Assembly (NCBI RefSeq): GCF_001894825.1
Contig: NZ_BCWY01000006.1
Coordinates: forward strand, 62,001-126,000
Direction: 5' to 3'
DNA from: Rhodococcus jostii NBRC 16295
Lineage (GTDB): Bacteria; Actinomycetota; Actinomycetes; Mycobacteriales; Mycobacteriaceae
DNA: 64,000 nucleotides
Positions 1 to 11,599 of the stretch are shown one piece after another (the stretch's first letter is position 1; the number at the start of each line of letters is the position of its first letter). The position numbers and the translations under genes were made by a program. The notes beneath the pieces were generated by a model. It had not been told where the DNA came from, ran no database searches, and saw nothing but the letters and a program-made list of their open reading frames with translations.

Positions 1-1864
<1,864 letters not shown>

Positions 1865-1896
1865 TTAACCGGTCCGGCCGACACCGAGCGCCGGAC

Positions 1897-2919
1897 TCAG
1901 AGTGATTCGGGGTCGTCGGTGAACGCGCTGCTCACCTCGGCGCACAACTTCAGCGCCTCCCGGCTCCAGGACCCGTCGGCCCCCGCGAGTCCGCAGGCAG
2001 GAGTCACGGCAACCTGGGTCCGCAATGTGGTACGCGGAAATCCGAGGCGGTCGATCAGCGTCACCGCAGGTCGGGCCAGCTCGCGCCACGTGGCCGGAAC
2101 GGCGGGGGCGACGGTGGGGACGAGCCCGAGTGCGAGCTCCTTACCCGCGTCGAGCAGCTCCCCGATGCCGTCCAGGTCGGCGGAGGTCAGCTGTGCCACG
2201 TCCAGACCCACGGCCACTGCGGTGCTGCGTCGCAGGAGGTCGGCGGGAAGACTACCGGCGCAGCAGTGGACCATCGTGGCACCGCCGGATCCGGTGAGCG
2301 TGGTCTCGAGCACGGCGAGAGCCTCCGGTTCCGGCATCGCCCGCACGGTCTCGAGCCGGGTACGTCCGGACAGTGTGCCCGCGAGCACGGTCGGCAGTCG
2401 TGGCTCGTCTAACTGGATCAGCACCTGCGTGCCGAGACGACGGGTGACCTCGGCGGCGTGCCGTGCCAGACCCTCGCCCAGCGATTCGGCGAAATCGCGC
2501 ACCGCCCCGGGGTCGGTGAGAACACGCCGGCCGGTGCCGAGTTCCACTTCGGCCGCCAGAGTCAGGGGGCCCACCGACTGCACCTTCACCACGTGATCGG
2601 CGCCGACGAGGCCCGCGGTCTCCCACGCCTCCTCCAGCGCGTCGAGGTCCTGATTCAGCAGGTCGGCTGCCCGCTTGGCGACGGACCCGCGCCGCTGCAC
2701 CACGCGGTACGCCGTCGTGGACACGTCCAGTTGCAGATCCACCAGCAGCGCGCAGGCGCGGCCGATCATGTCCGCACCGAGCCCGCGGGCGGGGAGTTCG
2801 ACGAGGTGCGGGAGCCGGCCCAGTTCGCCGAGCACGATCGTGGCGGCTTCGCGCGGATCCGTTCCCGGCCACGAGCCGACGCCGGTGACGGCTCCGGCCA
2901 GTGAGATACCCTGCGTCAC
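1897..2919 (-). CDS. MetE-like (cobalamin-independent methionine synthase C-terminal) protein
   Basis: 340-residue protein with the fold and zinc-site pattern of the catalytic half of cobalamin-independent methionine synthase: HCC at 218-220 and PACGLAG with Cys 309, corresponding to the His-Cys and distal Cys that hold zinc. It lacks the N-terminal half of true MetE, which is about 750 residues, so it probably acts as a stand-alone methyltransferase or core enzyme with an unknown methyl donor or acceptor. This is inference. The start is a GTG that overlaps the mnmA stop by 4 bp (GTGA), so translation is probably coupled. It corresponds in position to Rv3015c, which also has no assigned role. 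Confidence 0.85.
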   Translation of the reverse strand: MTQGISLAGAVTGVGSWPGTDPREAATIVLGELGRLPHLVELPARGLGADMIGRACALLVDLQLDVSTTAYRVVQRRGSVAKRAADLLNQDLDALEEAWETAGLVGADHVVKVQSVGPLTLAAEVELGTGRRVLTDPGAVRDFAESLGEGLARHAAEVTRRLGTQVLIQLDEPRLPTVLAGTLSGRTRLETVRAMPEPEALAVLETTLTGSGGATMVHCCAGSLPADLLRRSTAVAVGLDVAQLTSADLDGIGELLDAGKELALGLVPTVAPAVPATWRELARPAVTLIDRLGFPRTTLRTQVAVTPACGLAGADGSWSREALKLCAEVSSAFTDDPESL

Positions 2920-4010
2920 TGCGTGTTCGGACGCGCGTCGGTGCCCGAGATGGTTCCGCTGCCCAGCACGATGTCGCCTGCCGGGTCGGTCCGGTACAGG
3001 ACGACCGCCTGCCCCTTCGCGACACCGGTGAGCGGTTCGCGCAGCGAGATACGGATACCGCCGTCAACCGCTTCCGCGACCGCTCCGGCGAGTCCGCCGT
3101 GCGCGCGCACCTGGACGGTGCACTCGACCGGTCCGACCGGCGCGCTCCCGGACGTCCACACGGCGCGATCCGCGGTGATCGCGTGCACCTCGAGGTTGCG
3201 AGCGGAACCGACACGGACGGTGCCGGTGTCGGGTTCGATCGACGTCACGTACCGCGGCTGCCCGTCGGCTGCGGGCCCCTGGACGCCGAGGCCCTTGCGC
3301 TGGCCGATCGTGAACCCGTGCACGCCTTCGTGTTCCGCGAGTACCTCGCCCGAATCGGCATCGACCACGCGGCCCGGACGGACACCGATGCGGGCACCGA
3401 GGAACGCGCGGGTGTCGCCGGACGGAATGAAGCAGATGTCATGACTGTCGGGCTTGTTCGCCACGGCGAGACCGCGTTCGGCGGCCTCCTCCCGGATCCG
3501 GTCCTTCGGGGTGTCACCCACCGGGAACATCGCCCGCGACAGCTGCTCGGCGGTGAGCACACCGAGCACGTACGACTGATCCTTGTCCGCGTCGACGGCC
3601 CGGCGCAGCACGCCGTCCTCGAGCTGCGCGTAATGGCCGGTGGCCACCGCGTCGAACCCGAGGGCGATCGCCCGATCCGCGAGCGCCGCGAACTTGATCT
3701 TCTCGTTGCACCGCAGGCACGGGTTGGGGGTTTCGCCTGCGGCGTAGGACGCCACGAAGTCGTCGATCACGTCTTCCTTGAAGCGGTCGGCGAAATCCCA
3801 GACGTAGAACGGGATTCCGAGCACGTCCGCGGCCCGCCGCGCATCGCCGGCGTCTTCCTTGGAGCAGCAGCCCCGGGATCCGGTCCGCAGCGTGCCCGGC
3901 TCGGCGGACAGCGCGAGGTGCACCCCCACCACGTCGTGCCCGGCAGCGACTGCCCGAGCCGCCGCCACGGCGGAATCGACACCGCCACTCATGGCCGCCA
4001 GTACTCGCAT
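2916..4010 (-). CDS. mnmA: tRNA-specific 2-thiouridylase MnmA
   Basis: Puts sulfur on C2 of the wobble uridine (U34) of tRNA for Glu, Gln and Lys. The 364-residue protein has the PP-loop SGGVDS at 8-13, the catalytic Cys 101 in RCNEKIKF and the persulfide Cys 193 in DICFI, both present as in E. coli MnmA. I chose the internal ATG giving [10 protein letters not shown]; a longer reading would run through the 3' end of the upstream gene. The start shares one base with the stop of the cysteine desulfurase (TGATG) and the stop overlaps the next gene by 4 bp, so the three genes form one coupled operon. The upstream desulfurase is the obvious sulfur donor. Confidence 0.97.
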   Translation of the reverse strand: MRVLAAMSGGVDSAVAAARAVAAGHDVVGVHLALSAEPGTLRTGSRGCCSKEDAGDARRAADVLGIPFYVWDFADRFKEDVIDDFVASYAAGETPNPCLRCNEKIKFAALADRAIALGFDAVATGHYAQLEDGVLRRAVDADKDQSYVLGVLTAEQLSRAMFPVGDTPKDRIREEAAERGLAVANKPDSHDICFIPSGDTRAFLGARIGVRPGRVVDADSGEVLAEHEGVHGFTIGQRKGLGVQGPAADGQPRYVTSIEPDTGTVRVGSARNLEVHAITADRAVWTSGSAPVGPVECTVQVRAHGGLAGAVAEAVDGGIRISLREPLTGVAKGQAVVLYRTDPAGDIVLGSGTISGTDARPNTQ

Positions 4011-5230
4011 CAACGATCCCCTCCACGTGCTCCGACACCGGCGAGCCCGGCGGCGCGGGCCCGCTCGACAACTTGCGGCAGTGCCGCGACGACTGCATCC
4101 ACGTCCGCGACCGTCGACGTGTGCCCGAACGAGAACCGCAGCGATCCCCGCGCGGTCGCGGAGTCGACGCCCATCGCGATCAGGACGTGGCTCGGGCGGG
4201 CGACCCCGGCGGTGCACGCCGATCCGGTCGAACACTCGATCCCGGCGGCGTCGAGCAGCATCAGCAGCGAATCGCCTTCACAGCCGGGGAATGTGAAGTG
4301 GGCGTTTCCCGGCAGCCGGGCGCTGCCGACCGGCCCGTTCAGCACGGCGCCGGGGACGACCTCGCCGACGCGCTCGATCAGGCGGTCGCGCAGGTCGGTC
4401 AGTTCCGCGGCACGGGACGCGAGGTCTGCGGTCGCGTCCTGCAACGCCGCCGCCATGCCGACGACACCCGCCGTGTCCGGGGTGCCCGACCGCAGGTCAC
4501 GTTCGTGTCCCCCACCGTGCAGCAGTGGCACGCACGGCACCTGCCGACCCAGCAGCAGCGCACCGACGCCCTGCGGTCCTCCGACCTTGTGCGCGGCGAT
4601 GCTGAGCGCGGACAGCCCGCTCGCCGCGAAGTCCACGGGAACGTGCGTGACGGCCTGGACGGCGTCGCTGTGCATCGGCACGTCGAACTCTGCCGCGACC
4701 GCGGCGAGTTCGGTGATCGGCATGATCGTGCCGACCTCGTTGTTGGCCCACATGATCGTGACGAGCGCCGTCTCGTCCGCATGGACCGCGAGTTCGTCGC
4801 GCAGCGTCTGCGGGGACACCCGGCCCAGCTCGTCCACGGGCAGCCAGGTGACCTGCGCACCCTCGTGCTGCTCGAGCCACTCGACGGCGTCGAGTACCGC
4901 GTGGTGCTCGACGGAGCTGGCGAGAATCCGCACCCGCGCGGGATCGGCGTCGCGCCGTGCCCAGAAGATGCCCTTGACCGCGAGGTTGTCGCTCTCGGTG
5001 CCACCGGAGGTGAAGATCACCTCGGACGGTCTGGCGCCGAGGTCGGCGGCGATGGACTCGCGGGCCTCCTCGATGCGACGGCGGGCGGCCCGTCCGGAAC
5101 CGTGCAGCGAGGACGCATTGCCCACGGTGCTGAAGATGTCGGTCATCGCCCGGACGGCTTCGGGCACCATGGGAGTGGTGGCTGCGTGGTCCAGGTAGAC
5201 GGGGTGATCGGCACTGCGGGCAGAGGTCAT
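4010..5230 (-). CDS. Cysteine desulfurase (IscS/NifS family, aminotransferase class V)
   Basis: PLP enzyme that removes sulfur from cysteine as a protein persulfide. 406 residues; N-terminal YLDHAATTP signature, PLP lysine at Lys 215 in [12 protein letters not shown] and catalytic Cys 339 in [11 protein letters not shown]. The catalytic loop resembles group I (IscS-like) desulfurases. It is directly coupled to mnmA (shared base between stop and start), which argues for a dedicated role in tRNA thiolation rather than the SUF iron-sulfur system, though supply to other acceptors cannot be excluded. Equivalent in position to Rv3025c next to Rv3024c. Confidence 0.95.
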   Translation of the reverse strand: MTSARSADHPVYLDHAATTPMVPEAVRAMTDIFSTVGNASSLHGSGRAARRRIEEARESIAADLGARPSEVIFTSGGTESDNLAVKGIFWARRDADPARVRILASSVEHHAVLDAVEWLEQHEGAQVTWLPVDELGRVSPQTLRDELAVHADETALVTIMWANNEVGTIMPITELAAVAAEFDVPMHSDAVQAVTHVPVDFAASGLSALSIAAHKVGGPQGVGALLLGRQVPCVPLLHGGGHERDLRSGTPDTAGVVGMAAALQDATADLASRAAELTDLRDRLIERVGEVVPGAVLNGPVGSARLPGNAHFTFPGCEGDSLLMLLDAAGIECSTGSACTAGVARPSHVLIAMGVDSATARGSLRFSFGHTSTVADVDAVVAALPQVVERARAAGLAGVGARGGDR

Positions 5231-5247
5231 GACGTGACCAGGATAGC

Positions 5248-6171
5248 TCAGGCGACGAGACGCTCCGCCGCCTCGATGCCCGCAGCAGCCGTCCCGGCGG
5301 CCCCCTGCAGCGGATCGAGGATGTCGTGCGCTGCGAGATCGATCAGTTCGGTGCCGCGCGCCGCGCGTTCACATCGCGCGGCGAGATCCCGGCGGGACTC
5401 CCCCGGATACTCGATCGGCGCGAGCCGGACCTCGGCGGTGACACCCTTGTGCCGGATGATGCGCCGGATCGACTGCCCGATCGTCTCCTCACCCACGAAG
5501 CACGGCCCGGTCGTCAGTTCCCCACCCCGGGCGGTGTAGCGCAGCGAGATCGGCTGGACCGGGCATTCGGCGTCGATCGCCGCCTGGAACAGCGCCGGCC
5601 GGAAGCCGCCGTACGCCCGTCCGCACCACGTGGTGCCTTCGGGGAAGACGACGACCCGCTCGCCGGCGCGCAGCCTGCCCGCCGTCGTCGCCACCGTGTC
5701 CGGGAGTGCCCGCAGGTTCTGCCGGTCGATCGGGACGACCCTCATCCGCCGAGCGAGTGATCCCAGCACCGGCCACTCCAGCAGATCCCCGCGGGCGACG
5801 AAGTTCGCCGGGGCGAGGGCGCTGAGGACCAGCACGTCGGTCCAGGACACGTGACCCGCGACCACGAGGATTCCGCCGGAGTGGCGGCGCTTTCCGCGGT
5901 GATCGACGACGACGAGCCGAATTCCCACGCAGCGCAACAGGATCGCCGCGTACCGTCGTTGCAGACCGGTCCGCCACGACCGGGGCAGCAGCCACCCTGC
6001 CGTCAGGAGCGGCGCCGTGGCCAGCGCCGACAGCACGAGACACCACCGGGCGACGACGGTGGGGGCGGACACGCCGTCCGCCTCGTCCGGCAGGCATCCC
6101 GCGCCGCACGGACTCGACGGCATCCAGGAGTGCACGGTCACCGCACCCGTGTCGGATACGGCGGTGCTCAC
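5248..6171 (-). CDS. 1-acylglycerol-3-phosphate O-acyltransferase family protein (PlsC/OlsA-like)
   Basis: 307-residue membrane-associated acyltransferase. The HX4D catalytic motif is GHVSWTD (His 107, Asp 112) and the acyl-acceptor loop is FPEGTTWCG (EGT 178-180). A hydrophobic N-terminal segment (about 42-62) should anchor it. The GTG start overlaps the stop of the upstream GNAT gene by 4 bp (GTGA), so the two are coupled. PlsC-like enzymes acylate lyso-phosphatidic acid, but an O-acyltransferase coupled to an OlsB-like N-acyltransferase is the arrangement expected for ornithine-lipid synthesis (OlsA). The substrate is inferred. A longer frame reaching into the GNAT gene is not credible. 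Corresponds to Rv3026c. Confidence 0.88.
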   Translation of the reverse strand: MSTAVSDTGAVTVHSWMPSSPCGAGCLPDEADGVSAPTVVARWCLVLSALATAPLLTAGWLLPRSWRTGLQRRYAAILLRCVGIRLVVVDHRGKRRHSGGILVVAGHVSWTDVLVLSALAPANFVARGDLLEWPVLGSLARRMRVVPIDRQNLRALPDTVATTAGRLRAGERVVVFPEGTTWCGRAYGGFRPALFQAAIDAECPVQPISLRYTARGGELTTGPCFVGEETIGQSIRRIIRHKGVTAEVRLAPIEYPGESRRDLAARCERAARGTELIDLAAHDILDPLQGAAGTAAAGIEAAERLVA

Positions 6172-7001
6172 GCCGACGCCCCGGCCTCGAGCGTGGCCGA
6201 CGCCGAACGCAGGCGCTCGAGGTACCGCTTGTTGGCGCCGTGCAGCCCCTGCAGAGCAACGAAATCGGCGACACCGAACTCCGGATCGTGCGCGGGCTCG
6301 CCGCACACCTTGGCGCCGAGGCGCAGATAACCCCGCAGCAGCGGCGGCAGGGCAGGCCTGGCGGGCGGCTCGATCTCGTCGAGGGAACGTCCGTCGACGT
6401 GCACCGGGTTCCGGGGGACGGCCCGCGCCGCCGGATCGTTGGCGTACTTCCGGAGCAGCAGGTCGCGCACTCCGCGCACGTTGGAACCTGCCACGGCGTC
6501 CGGATGCTCCTGCATCGGCACCGAGACGCAGCCCATGACCCATTCGTATCCGGTCAACTGCAGGTAGTGGAGGATCCCGGCCCACATCAGGCTCAGGACG
6601 GAACCGGAGCGGTGGTCGGGGTCGACGCACGCGCGCCCCATCTCGACGATGCGGTTGCCGACGGGGTCGAGTGCGGAGATGTCGAATTCGGTGGCGGTGT
6701 AGTAGCCGCCGGCCTGGGCGGCGGCGTCGGGCGGGAGCATGCGGTAGCAACCGACGAAGTCGCCGGTCTCCTCGTGGCGGACGAGGAGGTGGTCACAGAA
6801 GTCGTCGAACCGGTCGGCGTCGAGGGCGTCCGCGTGGGTGGGAACGGAGAATCCGGGTTCGGAGGCGAACACGCGGTAGCGCAGGCGCTGGGCGGCCACG
6901 CGATGTTCGCGGTCGGAGGAGACGACCAGGGAGTATCTGGGCGCGGTTACAACAGAATCGGCGGTCTCACCCGGTGCGCGGAGAACAGACGAAGTTGTCA
7001 T
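6168..7001 (-). CDS. GNAT-fold N-acyltransferase, OlsB/hemolysin-like
   Basis: 277 residues. The central region (QRLRYRVFASEPGF, FDDFCDHLLVRHEETGDFVGCYRML, IVEMGRACVDPDHRSGSVLSLMW) has the pattern of the Acetyltransf_5 branch of GNAT proteins, which includes the ornithine N-acyltransferase OlsB that transfers a 3-hydroxyacyl group from ACP to ornithine. It is coupled (GTGA overlap) to the PlsC-like gene, so the pair may make an acyl-amino-acid lipid. The C-terminal third (LPPLLRGYLRLGAKVCGEPAHDP) is typical of OlsB-like proteins. Corresponds to Rv3027c. A general GNAT acetyltransferase is the alternative. Confidence 0.82.
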   Translation of the reverse strand: MTTSSVLRAPGETADSVVTAPRYSLVVSSDREHRVAAQRLRYRVFASEPGFSVPTHADALDADRFDDFCDHLLVRHEETGDFVGCYRMLPPDAAAQAGGYYTATEFDISALDPVGNRIVEMGRACVDPDHRSGSVLSLMWAGILHYLQLTGYEWVMGCVSVPMQEHPDAVAGSNVRGVRDLLLRKYANDPAARAVPRNPVHVDGRSLDEIEPPARPALPPLLRGYLRLGAKVCGEPAHDPEFGVADFVALQGLHGANKRYLERLRSASATLEAGASA

Positions 7002-7084
7002 GGCGCAGGTTTACCGAGCAGGGGCGGCGTGGGGGCATCGCCCGGGTGTCGTGTCGATGCAGCCCCGATGAACGACGGACGATA

Positions 7085-7129
7085 CGACGGCGGCCCCGCC
7101 CCCTCGGAAGGGAAACGGGGCCGCCGTCG
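7085..7129 (-). terminator. Hairpin terminator after etfA
   Basis: A perfect 14-bp stem (7085-7098 with 7116-7129, CGACGGCGGCCCCG) with a 17-base loop lies 8 bp past the etfA stop. There is no U-tract, which is common in high-GC actinobacteria. It separates etfBA from the downstream GNAT gene. Confidence 0.75.
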
Positions 7130-7136
7130 GCCGAGA

Positions 7137-8093
7137 TCAGCCCTTGTGGGTCTTGACAGCCTCGGTGAGCTGCGGAGCGACGTTGAACAGGTCGCCGACG
7201 ATGCCGAAGTCCGCGATCTCGAAGATCGGGGCTTCCTCGTCCTTGTTCACGGCGACGATGGTCTTCGACGTCTGCATGCCTGCACGGTGCTGGATGGCAC
7301 CGGAGATGCCGAGCGCGATGTACAGCTGCGGGGAGACCGTCTTACCGGTCTGACCGACCTGGAACTGGCCCGGGTAGTAGCCCGAGTCGACCGCGGCACG
7401 CGAGGCACCGACAGCGGCACCGAGCGAATCGGCGAGCTCCTCGACGACGGAGAACTTGTCGGCGCTGCCGACACCGCGACCACCGGAGACGACGACCGTC
7501 GCCTCGGTGAGCTCGGGGCGGTCGCCACCGACGATCGGATTACGCGAGGTGATCTTGACGGCGCCCTCGTCCTGAGCGGGAACCTCGACGGAGACCTTCT
7601 CGCCTGCGCCTGCTTCGGGCTTCGCCTCGATGGCACCCGGGCGGACCGAGATGACCGGGACGTCGCCGTTGGCCTTCGCGTCGACGGTGAACGCGCCACC
7701 GAAGATGGAGTGCACGGCGCTGCCGTCGGACTTCACGTCGACGACGTCGACGAGCAGGCCGGAGCCGATACGGGCAGCAAGACGTCCGGAGACCTCCTTG
7801 CCCTCGACGCTCGCGGCGGTGATGACCGCGGCCGGGGCGGCCGACTCGACGAGGGACGCGAGCACGTCGACCTTCGGCGTGACCAGGTAGCCGTCGATGT
7901 CGTCCGACTCGGCGACGTAGATCTTGGCCGCGCCGGCGGCGGCGAGGCCCTCTGCCAGCTTGTCTGCGGTGCCGGCGGGACCGGTGACCACTGCGGCCGG
8001 CTCACCGAGCGCGCGAGCGGCGGTGATGAGTTCGGTGCTGACCTTCTTCAGCGCACCCTCTGCGTGCTCGACGAGCACCAGTACTTCTGCCAT
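7137..8093 (-). CDS. etfA: Electron transfer flavoprotein alpha subunit
   Basis: 318 residues. Carries the FAD-binding C-terminal domain with SGGRGVGS (about 204-211), [18 protein letters not shown] and [24 protein letters not shown], the ETF-alpha signature. With EtfB it takes electrons from acyl-CoA dehydrogenases and hands them to ETF:quinone oxidoreductase. It follows etfB with a 47-bp gap and ends just before a strong hairpin. Same order as Rv3029c-Rv3028c (fixA-fixB). Likely partners in this window are EchA17 and the FadE24-type dehydrogenase at the right edge. Confidence 0.97.
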   Translation of the reverse strand: MAEVLVLVEHAEGALKKVSTELITAARALGEPAAVVTGPAGTADKLAEGLAAAGAAKIYVAESDDIDGYLVTPKVDVLASLVESAAPAAVITAASVEGKEVSGRLAARIGSGLLVDVVDVKSDGSAVHSIFGGAFTVDAKANGDVPVISVRPGAIEAKPEAGAGEKVSVEVPAQDEGAVKITSRNPIVGGDRPELTEATVVVSGGRGVGSADKFSVVEELADSLGAAVGASRAAVDSGYYPGQFQVGQTGKTVSPQLYIALGISGAIQHRAGMQTSKTIVAVNKDEEAPIFEIADFGIVGDLFNVAPQLTEAVKTHKG

Positions 8094-8140
8094 TGTCCAA
8101 CTCTCCCTGTGTGTGTCTGCTGGTCTCTAGAGGGGCGCGA

Positions 8141-8941
8141 TCAGATGATCTTCTGGCCCACGAGGTAGGCAGCGATCTTGCTGCCGCCGTCGCCCTCGTC
8201 GACGATGCGCTCACCAGCGGTACGCGGGGGCTTGGGGGTGGAGGCGGTGACGGTGGTGCCTGCGTTGGCGACACCGACGGTCTCCGGGTCGACGCCGAGG
8301 TCTGCCAGCGTGTAGACGAGAACTTCCTTCTTCTTCGCGGCCATGATGCCCTTGAAGGAGGGGAAGCGGGGCTCGTTGATCTTCTCGGTGACGCTGACGA
8401 TGGCCGGCAGGCTCGCCTCGAGGCCGAAGACGCCCTCGTCGGTCTCGCGCTCACCGGTGACGGTGCCGTCGGTGACCGTGAGCTTGCGCAGCTGCGTGAG
8501 CTGCGGGATGCCCAGGTACTCGGCGATGATGGCCGGGACGGCGCCGACGCGACCGTCGGTGGCCTCGTTGCCGGCGATGATCAGGTCGGCGGGCTCTTCG
8601 TTCTCGAACGTGATCTGTCCGAGCGCCGCGGCCAGGGTCCACGCGGTCTGCACCGCGTCGGAGCCGTGGAGGGCCGGGTCGTTGATGTGCACTGCCTTAT
8701 CGGCACCCATGGACAGGGCCTTGCGGATGGCGTCGGTGGCGCGGTCCGGACCTGCGGAGAGGACGGTCACCTCGCCGCCCTGAGCCTCCTTGATCAGGAG
8801 CGCTTCTTCGACGGCGCGCTCGTTGATCTCGTCGAGCACTGCATCGGCGGCCTCGCGGTCAAGCGTGTAGTCACCGTCGGTCAGCTTGCGCTCGGACCAC
8901 GTGTCGGGGACCTGCTTGATCAAAACAACGATGTTCGTCAT
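8141..8941 (-). CDS. etfB: Electron transfer flavoprotein beta subunit
   Basis: 266 residues from the ATG giving MTNIVVLIKQVPDTWSERKL, the universal EtfB N-terminus. A longer frame adds 28 unconserved residues. A clear AGGAGG lies 12 bp before this ATG. Contains the AMP-binding segment (VLSAGPDRATDAIRKALSMGAD) and the adenine-loop region (AGNEATDGRVGAVPAIIAEYLG). Forms the ETF heterodimer with the following gene. The upstream gap holds a 20-bp palindrome at 9055-9074 that may be its operator. Confidence 0.97.
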   Translation of the reverse strand: MTNIVVLIKQVPDTWSERKLTDGDYTLDREAADAVLDEINERAVEEALLIKEAQGGEVTVLSAGPDRATDAIRKALSMGADKAVHINDPALHGSDAVQTAWTLAAALGQITFENEEPADLIIAGNEATDGRVGAVPAIIAEYLGIPQLTQLRKLTVTDGTVTGERETDEGVFGLEASLPAIVSVTEKINEPRFPSFKGIMAAKKKEVLVYTLADLGVDPETVGVANAGTTVTASTPKPPRTAGERIVDEGDGGSKIAAYLVGQKII

Positions 8942-9054
8942 GGGTCTTCGTCGACCTCCTGTGTGTTCTTGCGTGGTGAGTTGCTCCGCGTGGGCCGAGC
9001 TCTCGTCTTCGATATTTCGTCGCACGATTGCTCTGCGACAGATTACCCCACGTT

Positions 9055-9074
9055 AAGTTACCCGTCAGTAACTT
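9055..9074. promoter_or_regulatory. Palindromic operator-like site upstream of etfB
   Basis: AAGTTACCCGTCAGTAACTT is a 7-6-7 perfect inverted repeat in the 235-bp gap between divergent etfB (start 8941) and the methyltransferase (start 9177). Its core, read on the minus strand as TTACTGACGGGTAA, matches a site before fadE24 (63325-63338) at 11 of 14 positions. A TetR- or FadR-type regulator of acyl-CoA oxidation is inferred. Confidence 0.55.
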
Positions 9075-9176
9075 GCGTGAAAGTCTCGTTCACCATAACG
9101 GCCGAAAGCGCATTTCATCCCTGTGATGTAGACCACCTGGACGAGCGACCTTGCCGGTGGCACTAACCTCGCAGCG

Positions 9177-10004
9177 GTGAGCGAATCATTTGTCGGCGAC
9201 CGCGAGGACGCACCGCTGCCCGCGCTCGGTCACGAGCAATTGCCATCGACCGGAGACGAGCACCTGCCCCTCACGGGCGAACGGACCGTGCCCGGAATCC
9301 CCGAGGAGAACTACTGGTTCCGGCGTCACGAGGTGGTCTACCGCGACCTCCTCCCCCGTTGCGCGGGACGCAGAGTGCTCGAGGCCGGATCCGGAGAAGG
9401 CTACGGCGCCAACATGATTGCCGATGTGGCGCAGCACGTCACCGGCCTCGACTACGACATCTCCGCGGTCGAACACGTCCGCGTGCGGTACCCCCGCGTC
9501 GAGATGCTGCACGGCAACCTCGCGGAGCTTCCACTCGGCGACGGATCCGTCGACACCGTCGTCAATTTCCAGGTGATCGAACACCTGTGGGACCAGGCGC
9601 AGTTCCTGCGCGAGTGCTTCCGGGTGCTGACGCCGGGAGGGGAACTGCTCGTCAGCACACCCAACCGGATCACGTTCTCGCCGGGCCGCGACACACCCCT
9701 CAATCCGTTCCACACCCGCGAACTCGACGCGGCCGAGCTGACCGAACTCCTCGAAGAGGCCGGATTCACAGTGGCCCTCATGACCGGTGTCCATCACGGC
9801 GATCGACTGAAGGCCCTCGACGCCAAGCACGGCGGCTCGTTCATCGGCGCGCAGATCGATCGCGCACTCGCCGGTGAACCCTGGCCCGAAGAACTGACCC
9901 GCGACGTCGAGGGCATCACCGTCGACGATTTCGCACTGCACGAGGGCGACATCGACGACAGCCTCGACCTGGTGGCCGTCGCAGTGAAGGATCCTGTTCG
10001 GTGA
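9177..10004 (+). CDS. SAM-dependent methyltransferase (methylglucose lipopolysaccharide locus type)
   Basis: 275 residues, class I methyltransferase. SAM motif I is VLEAGSGEGYGAN (about 66-78), the acidic motif II is GLDYD, and the post-motif is VVNFQVIEHLWD with the PGGELLVSTPN strand. GTG start at 9177; stop overlaps the GH57 start by 4 bp (GTGA). The gene is equivalent to Rv3030, which is linked to 6-O-methylation of glucose in mycobacterial methylglucose lipopolysaccharide. Assignment of the same substrate here follows from the conserved three-gene order and is inference. Confidence 0.88.
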   Translation: MSESFVGDREDAPLPALGHEQLPSTGDEHLPLTGERTVPGIPEENYWFRRHEVVYRDLLPRCAGRRVLEAGSGEGYGANMIADVAQHVTGLDYDISAVEHVRVRYPRVEMLHGNLAELPLGDGSVDTVVNFQVIEHLWDQAQFLRECFRVLTPGGELLVSTPNRITFSPGRDTPLNPFHTRELDAAELTELLEEAGFTVALMTGVHHGDRLKALDAKHGGSFIGAQIDRALAGEPWPEELTRDVEGITVDDFALHEGDIDDSLDLVAVAVKDPVR

Positions 10005-11599
10005 CCGAATCCCACAACCGCACCGGAGCGGGCGACGCGACGGAACCGGGCATGTTCTGCCTGGTCCTGCACTCTCACCTGCCCTGGCTCGCCAACCACG
10101 GCCGCTGGCCGGTGGGCGAGGAGTGGCTGTACCAGTCGTGGGCGGCGTCGTACCTCCCCCTGACCGCGATGTTGCGGCGACTGTCCGACGAGGGCCGTTC
10201 TCACCTGCTGACCCTCGGCATCACCCCCGTTCTCGCAGCTCAGCTCGATGATCCGCACTGCCTCGCCGGAATGCACCACTGGCTCGGCAACTGGCAGATA
10301 CGGGCACACGAGGCTGCCGGGATGCCCGACGACGCGCACCGCGACCTCGGTGCGCGCGAGCACCGCGCCTCCGCCGCCGCACTCGCCGACTTCGAACTCC
10401 GCTGGCGTCACGGCGGCTCACCGGTACTGCGCGACCTCCTCGACCGTGAGGCGTTCGAACTGCTCGGCGGTCCCCTCGCCCACCCGTTCCAGCCGCTGCT
10501 CGACCCCCGGTTGCGCGCCTTCTCCCTCCGCGAGGGACTCGCCGACGCCACCGCGCGATGGAACTGCACCCCGACAGGTATCTGGGGGCCCGAATGCGGG
10601 TACACCCCCGGCATGGAGACCGGATACGCGGAAGCGGGCGTCAGCCATTTCATGGTCGACGGTCCCGCGCTGCGCGGCGACACGTCGCTCGGCCGGCCGG
10701 TCCGCGCGTCCGACGTCGTCGCGTTCGGGCGCGATCTGAAGGTCAGCTACCGCGTGTGGTCGCCGAAGTCCGGCTATCCCGGGCACGGCGCCTACCGCGA
10801 CTTCCACACCTACGACCACGCCACCGGCCTCAAACCCGCCCGGGTCACCGGCCGCACCGTCGACTCCGCCGACAAGGCACCGTACGACCCCGAACTCGCG
10901 ACTGCGGCGGTCGACCGGCACGTGGCCGACTTCGTCGACACCGTCCGCAGGCGGTTGCGCGACGAATCCGCGCGCATCGGACGTCCCGCGCTCGTGGTCG
11001 CCGCGTTCGACACGGAACTGTTCGGGCACTGGTGGCACGAGGGTCCCGAATGGCTCGAGAAGGTGCTGCTCGCGCTGCCCGAGGCCGGAGTGCGGGTCGG
11101 CACCCTCGACGACGCCCGACGGCAGGGCTACGTCGGCGAACCCGTCGAACTCGAGAACTCGTCGTGGGGGTCCGGCAAGGACTGGCGGGTCTGGGCCGGC
11201 GACCCGGTCTCCGACCTGGTGCAACTCAACGCGGAGGTGGTCGGGACCGCACTCGACACCGTCGACAAGTCCCGCGACGCCGACGCCGCACCGGGGCGTC
11301 CCGCGCTCCGGAACCGCGTGAACGATCAGATCCTGCGAGAGGCACTCATGACGGTGTCGAGCGACTGGGCATTCATGGTGAGCAAGGACTCGGCGGCCGG
11401 ATACGCCCGCGACCGGGCGCACAAGCACGCGCACGCCACCCGCGAGATCGCGGCCGCGGCCGCAGCGGGCAAGGACACGGCCGCGATCCGGCTCGCGGAA
11501 GGATGGAACCGCGCCGACGGCCTGTTCCCCGGGCTCGACGCGCGGCGACTGCCCGCCGGGGACCACCGGCTGCCGGACACCGAGGGAGGGGCGTCGTGA
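10001..11599 (+). CDS. GH57 family 1,4-alpha-glucan branching enzyme-like protein
   Basis: 532 residues. GH57 motifs are visible: HSHLPWL (24-30), the nucleophile region GIWGPECGY with Glu 198, and the acid/base region AAFDTELFGHWWHEG with Asp 337. A helical C-terminal DUF1957-like domain follows. It should introduce alpha-1,6 branches into alpha-1,4-glucan. GTG start and stop each overlap the neighbouring gene by 4 bp, so the three genes from 9177 to 12840 are a tight translational unit, as in Rv3030-Rv3032. Confidence 0.93.
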   Translation: MTESHNRTGAGDATEPGMFCLVLHSHLPWLANHGRWPVGEEWLYQSWAASYLPLTAMLRRLSDEGRSHLLTLGITPVLAAQLDDPHCLAGMHHWLGNWQIRAHEAAGMPDDAHRDLGAREHRASAAALADFELRWRHGGSPVLRDLLDREAFELLGGPLAHPFQPLLDPRLRAFSLREGLADATARWNCTPTGIWGPECGYTPGMETGYAEAGVSHFMVDGPALRGDTSLGRPVRASDVVAFGRDLKVSYRVWSPKSGYPGHGAYRDFHTYDHATGLKPARVTGRTVDSADKAPYDPELATAAVDRHVADFVDTVRRRLRDESARIGRPALVVAAFDTELFGHWWHEGPEWLEKVLLALPEAGVRVGTLDDARRQGYVGEPVELENSSWGSGKDWRVWAGDPVSDLVQLNAEVVGTALDTVDKSRDADAAPGRPALRNRVNDQILREALMTVSSDWAFMVSKDSAAGYARDRAHKHAHATREIAAAAAAGKDTAAIRLAEGWNRADGLFPGLDARRLPAGDHRLPDTEGGAS

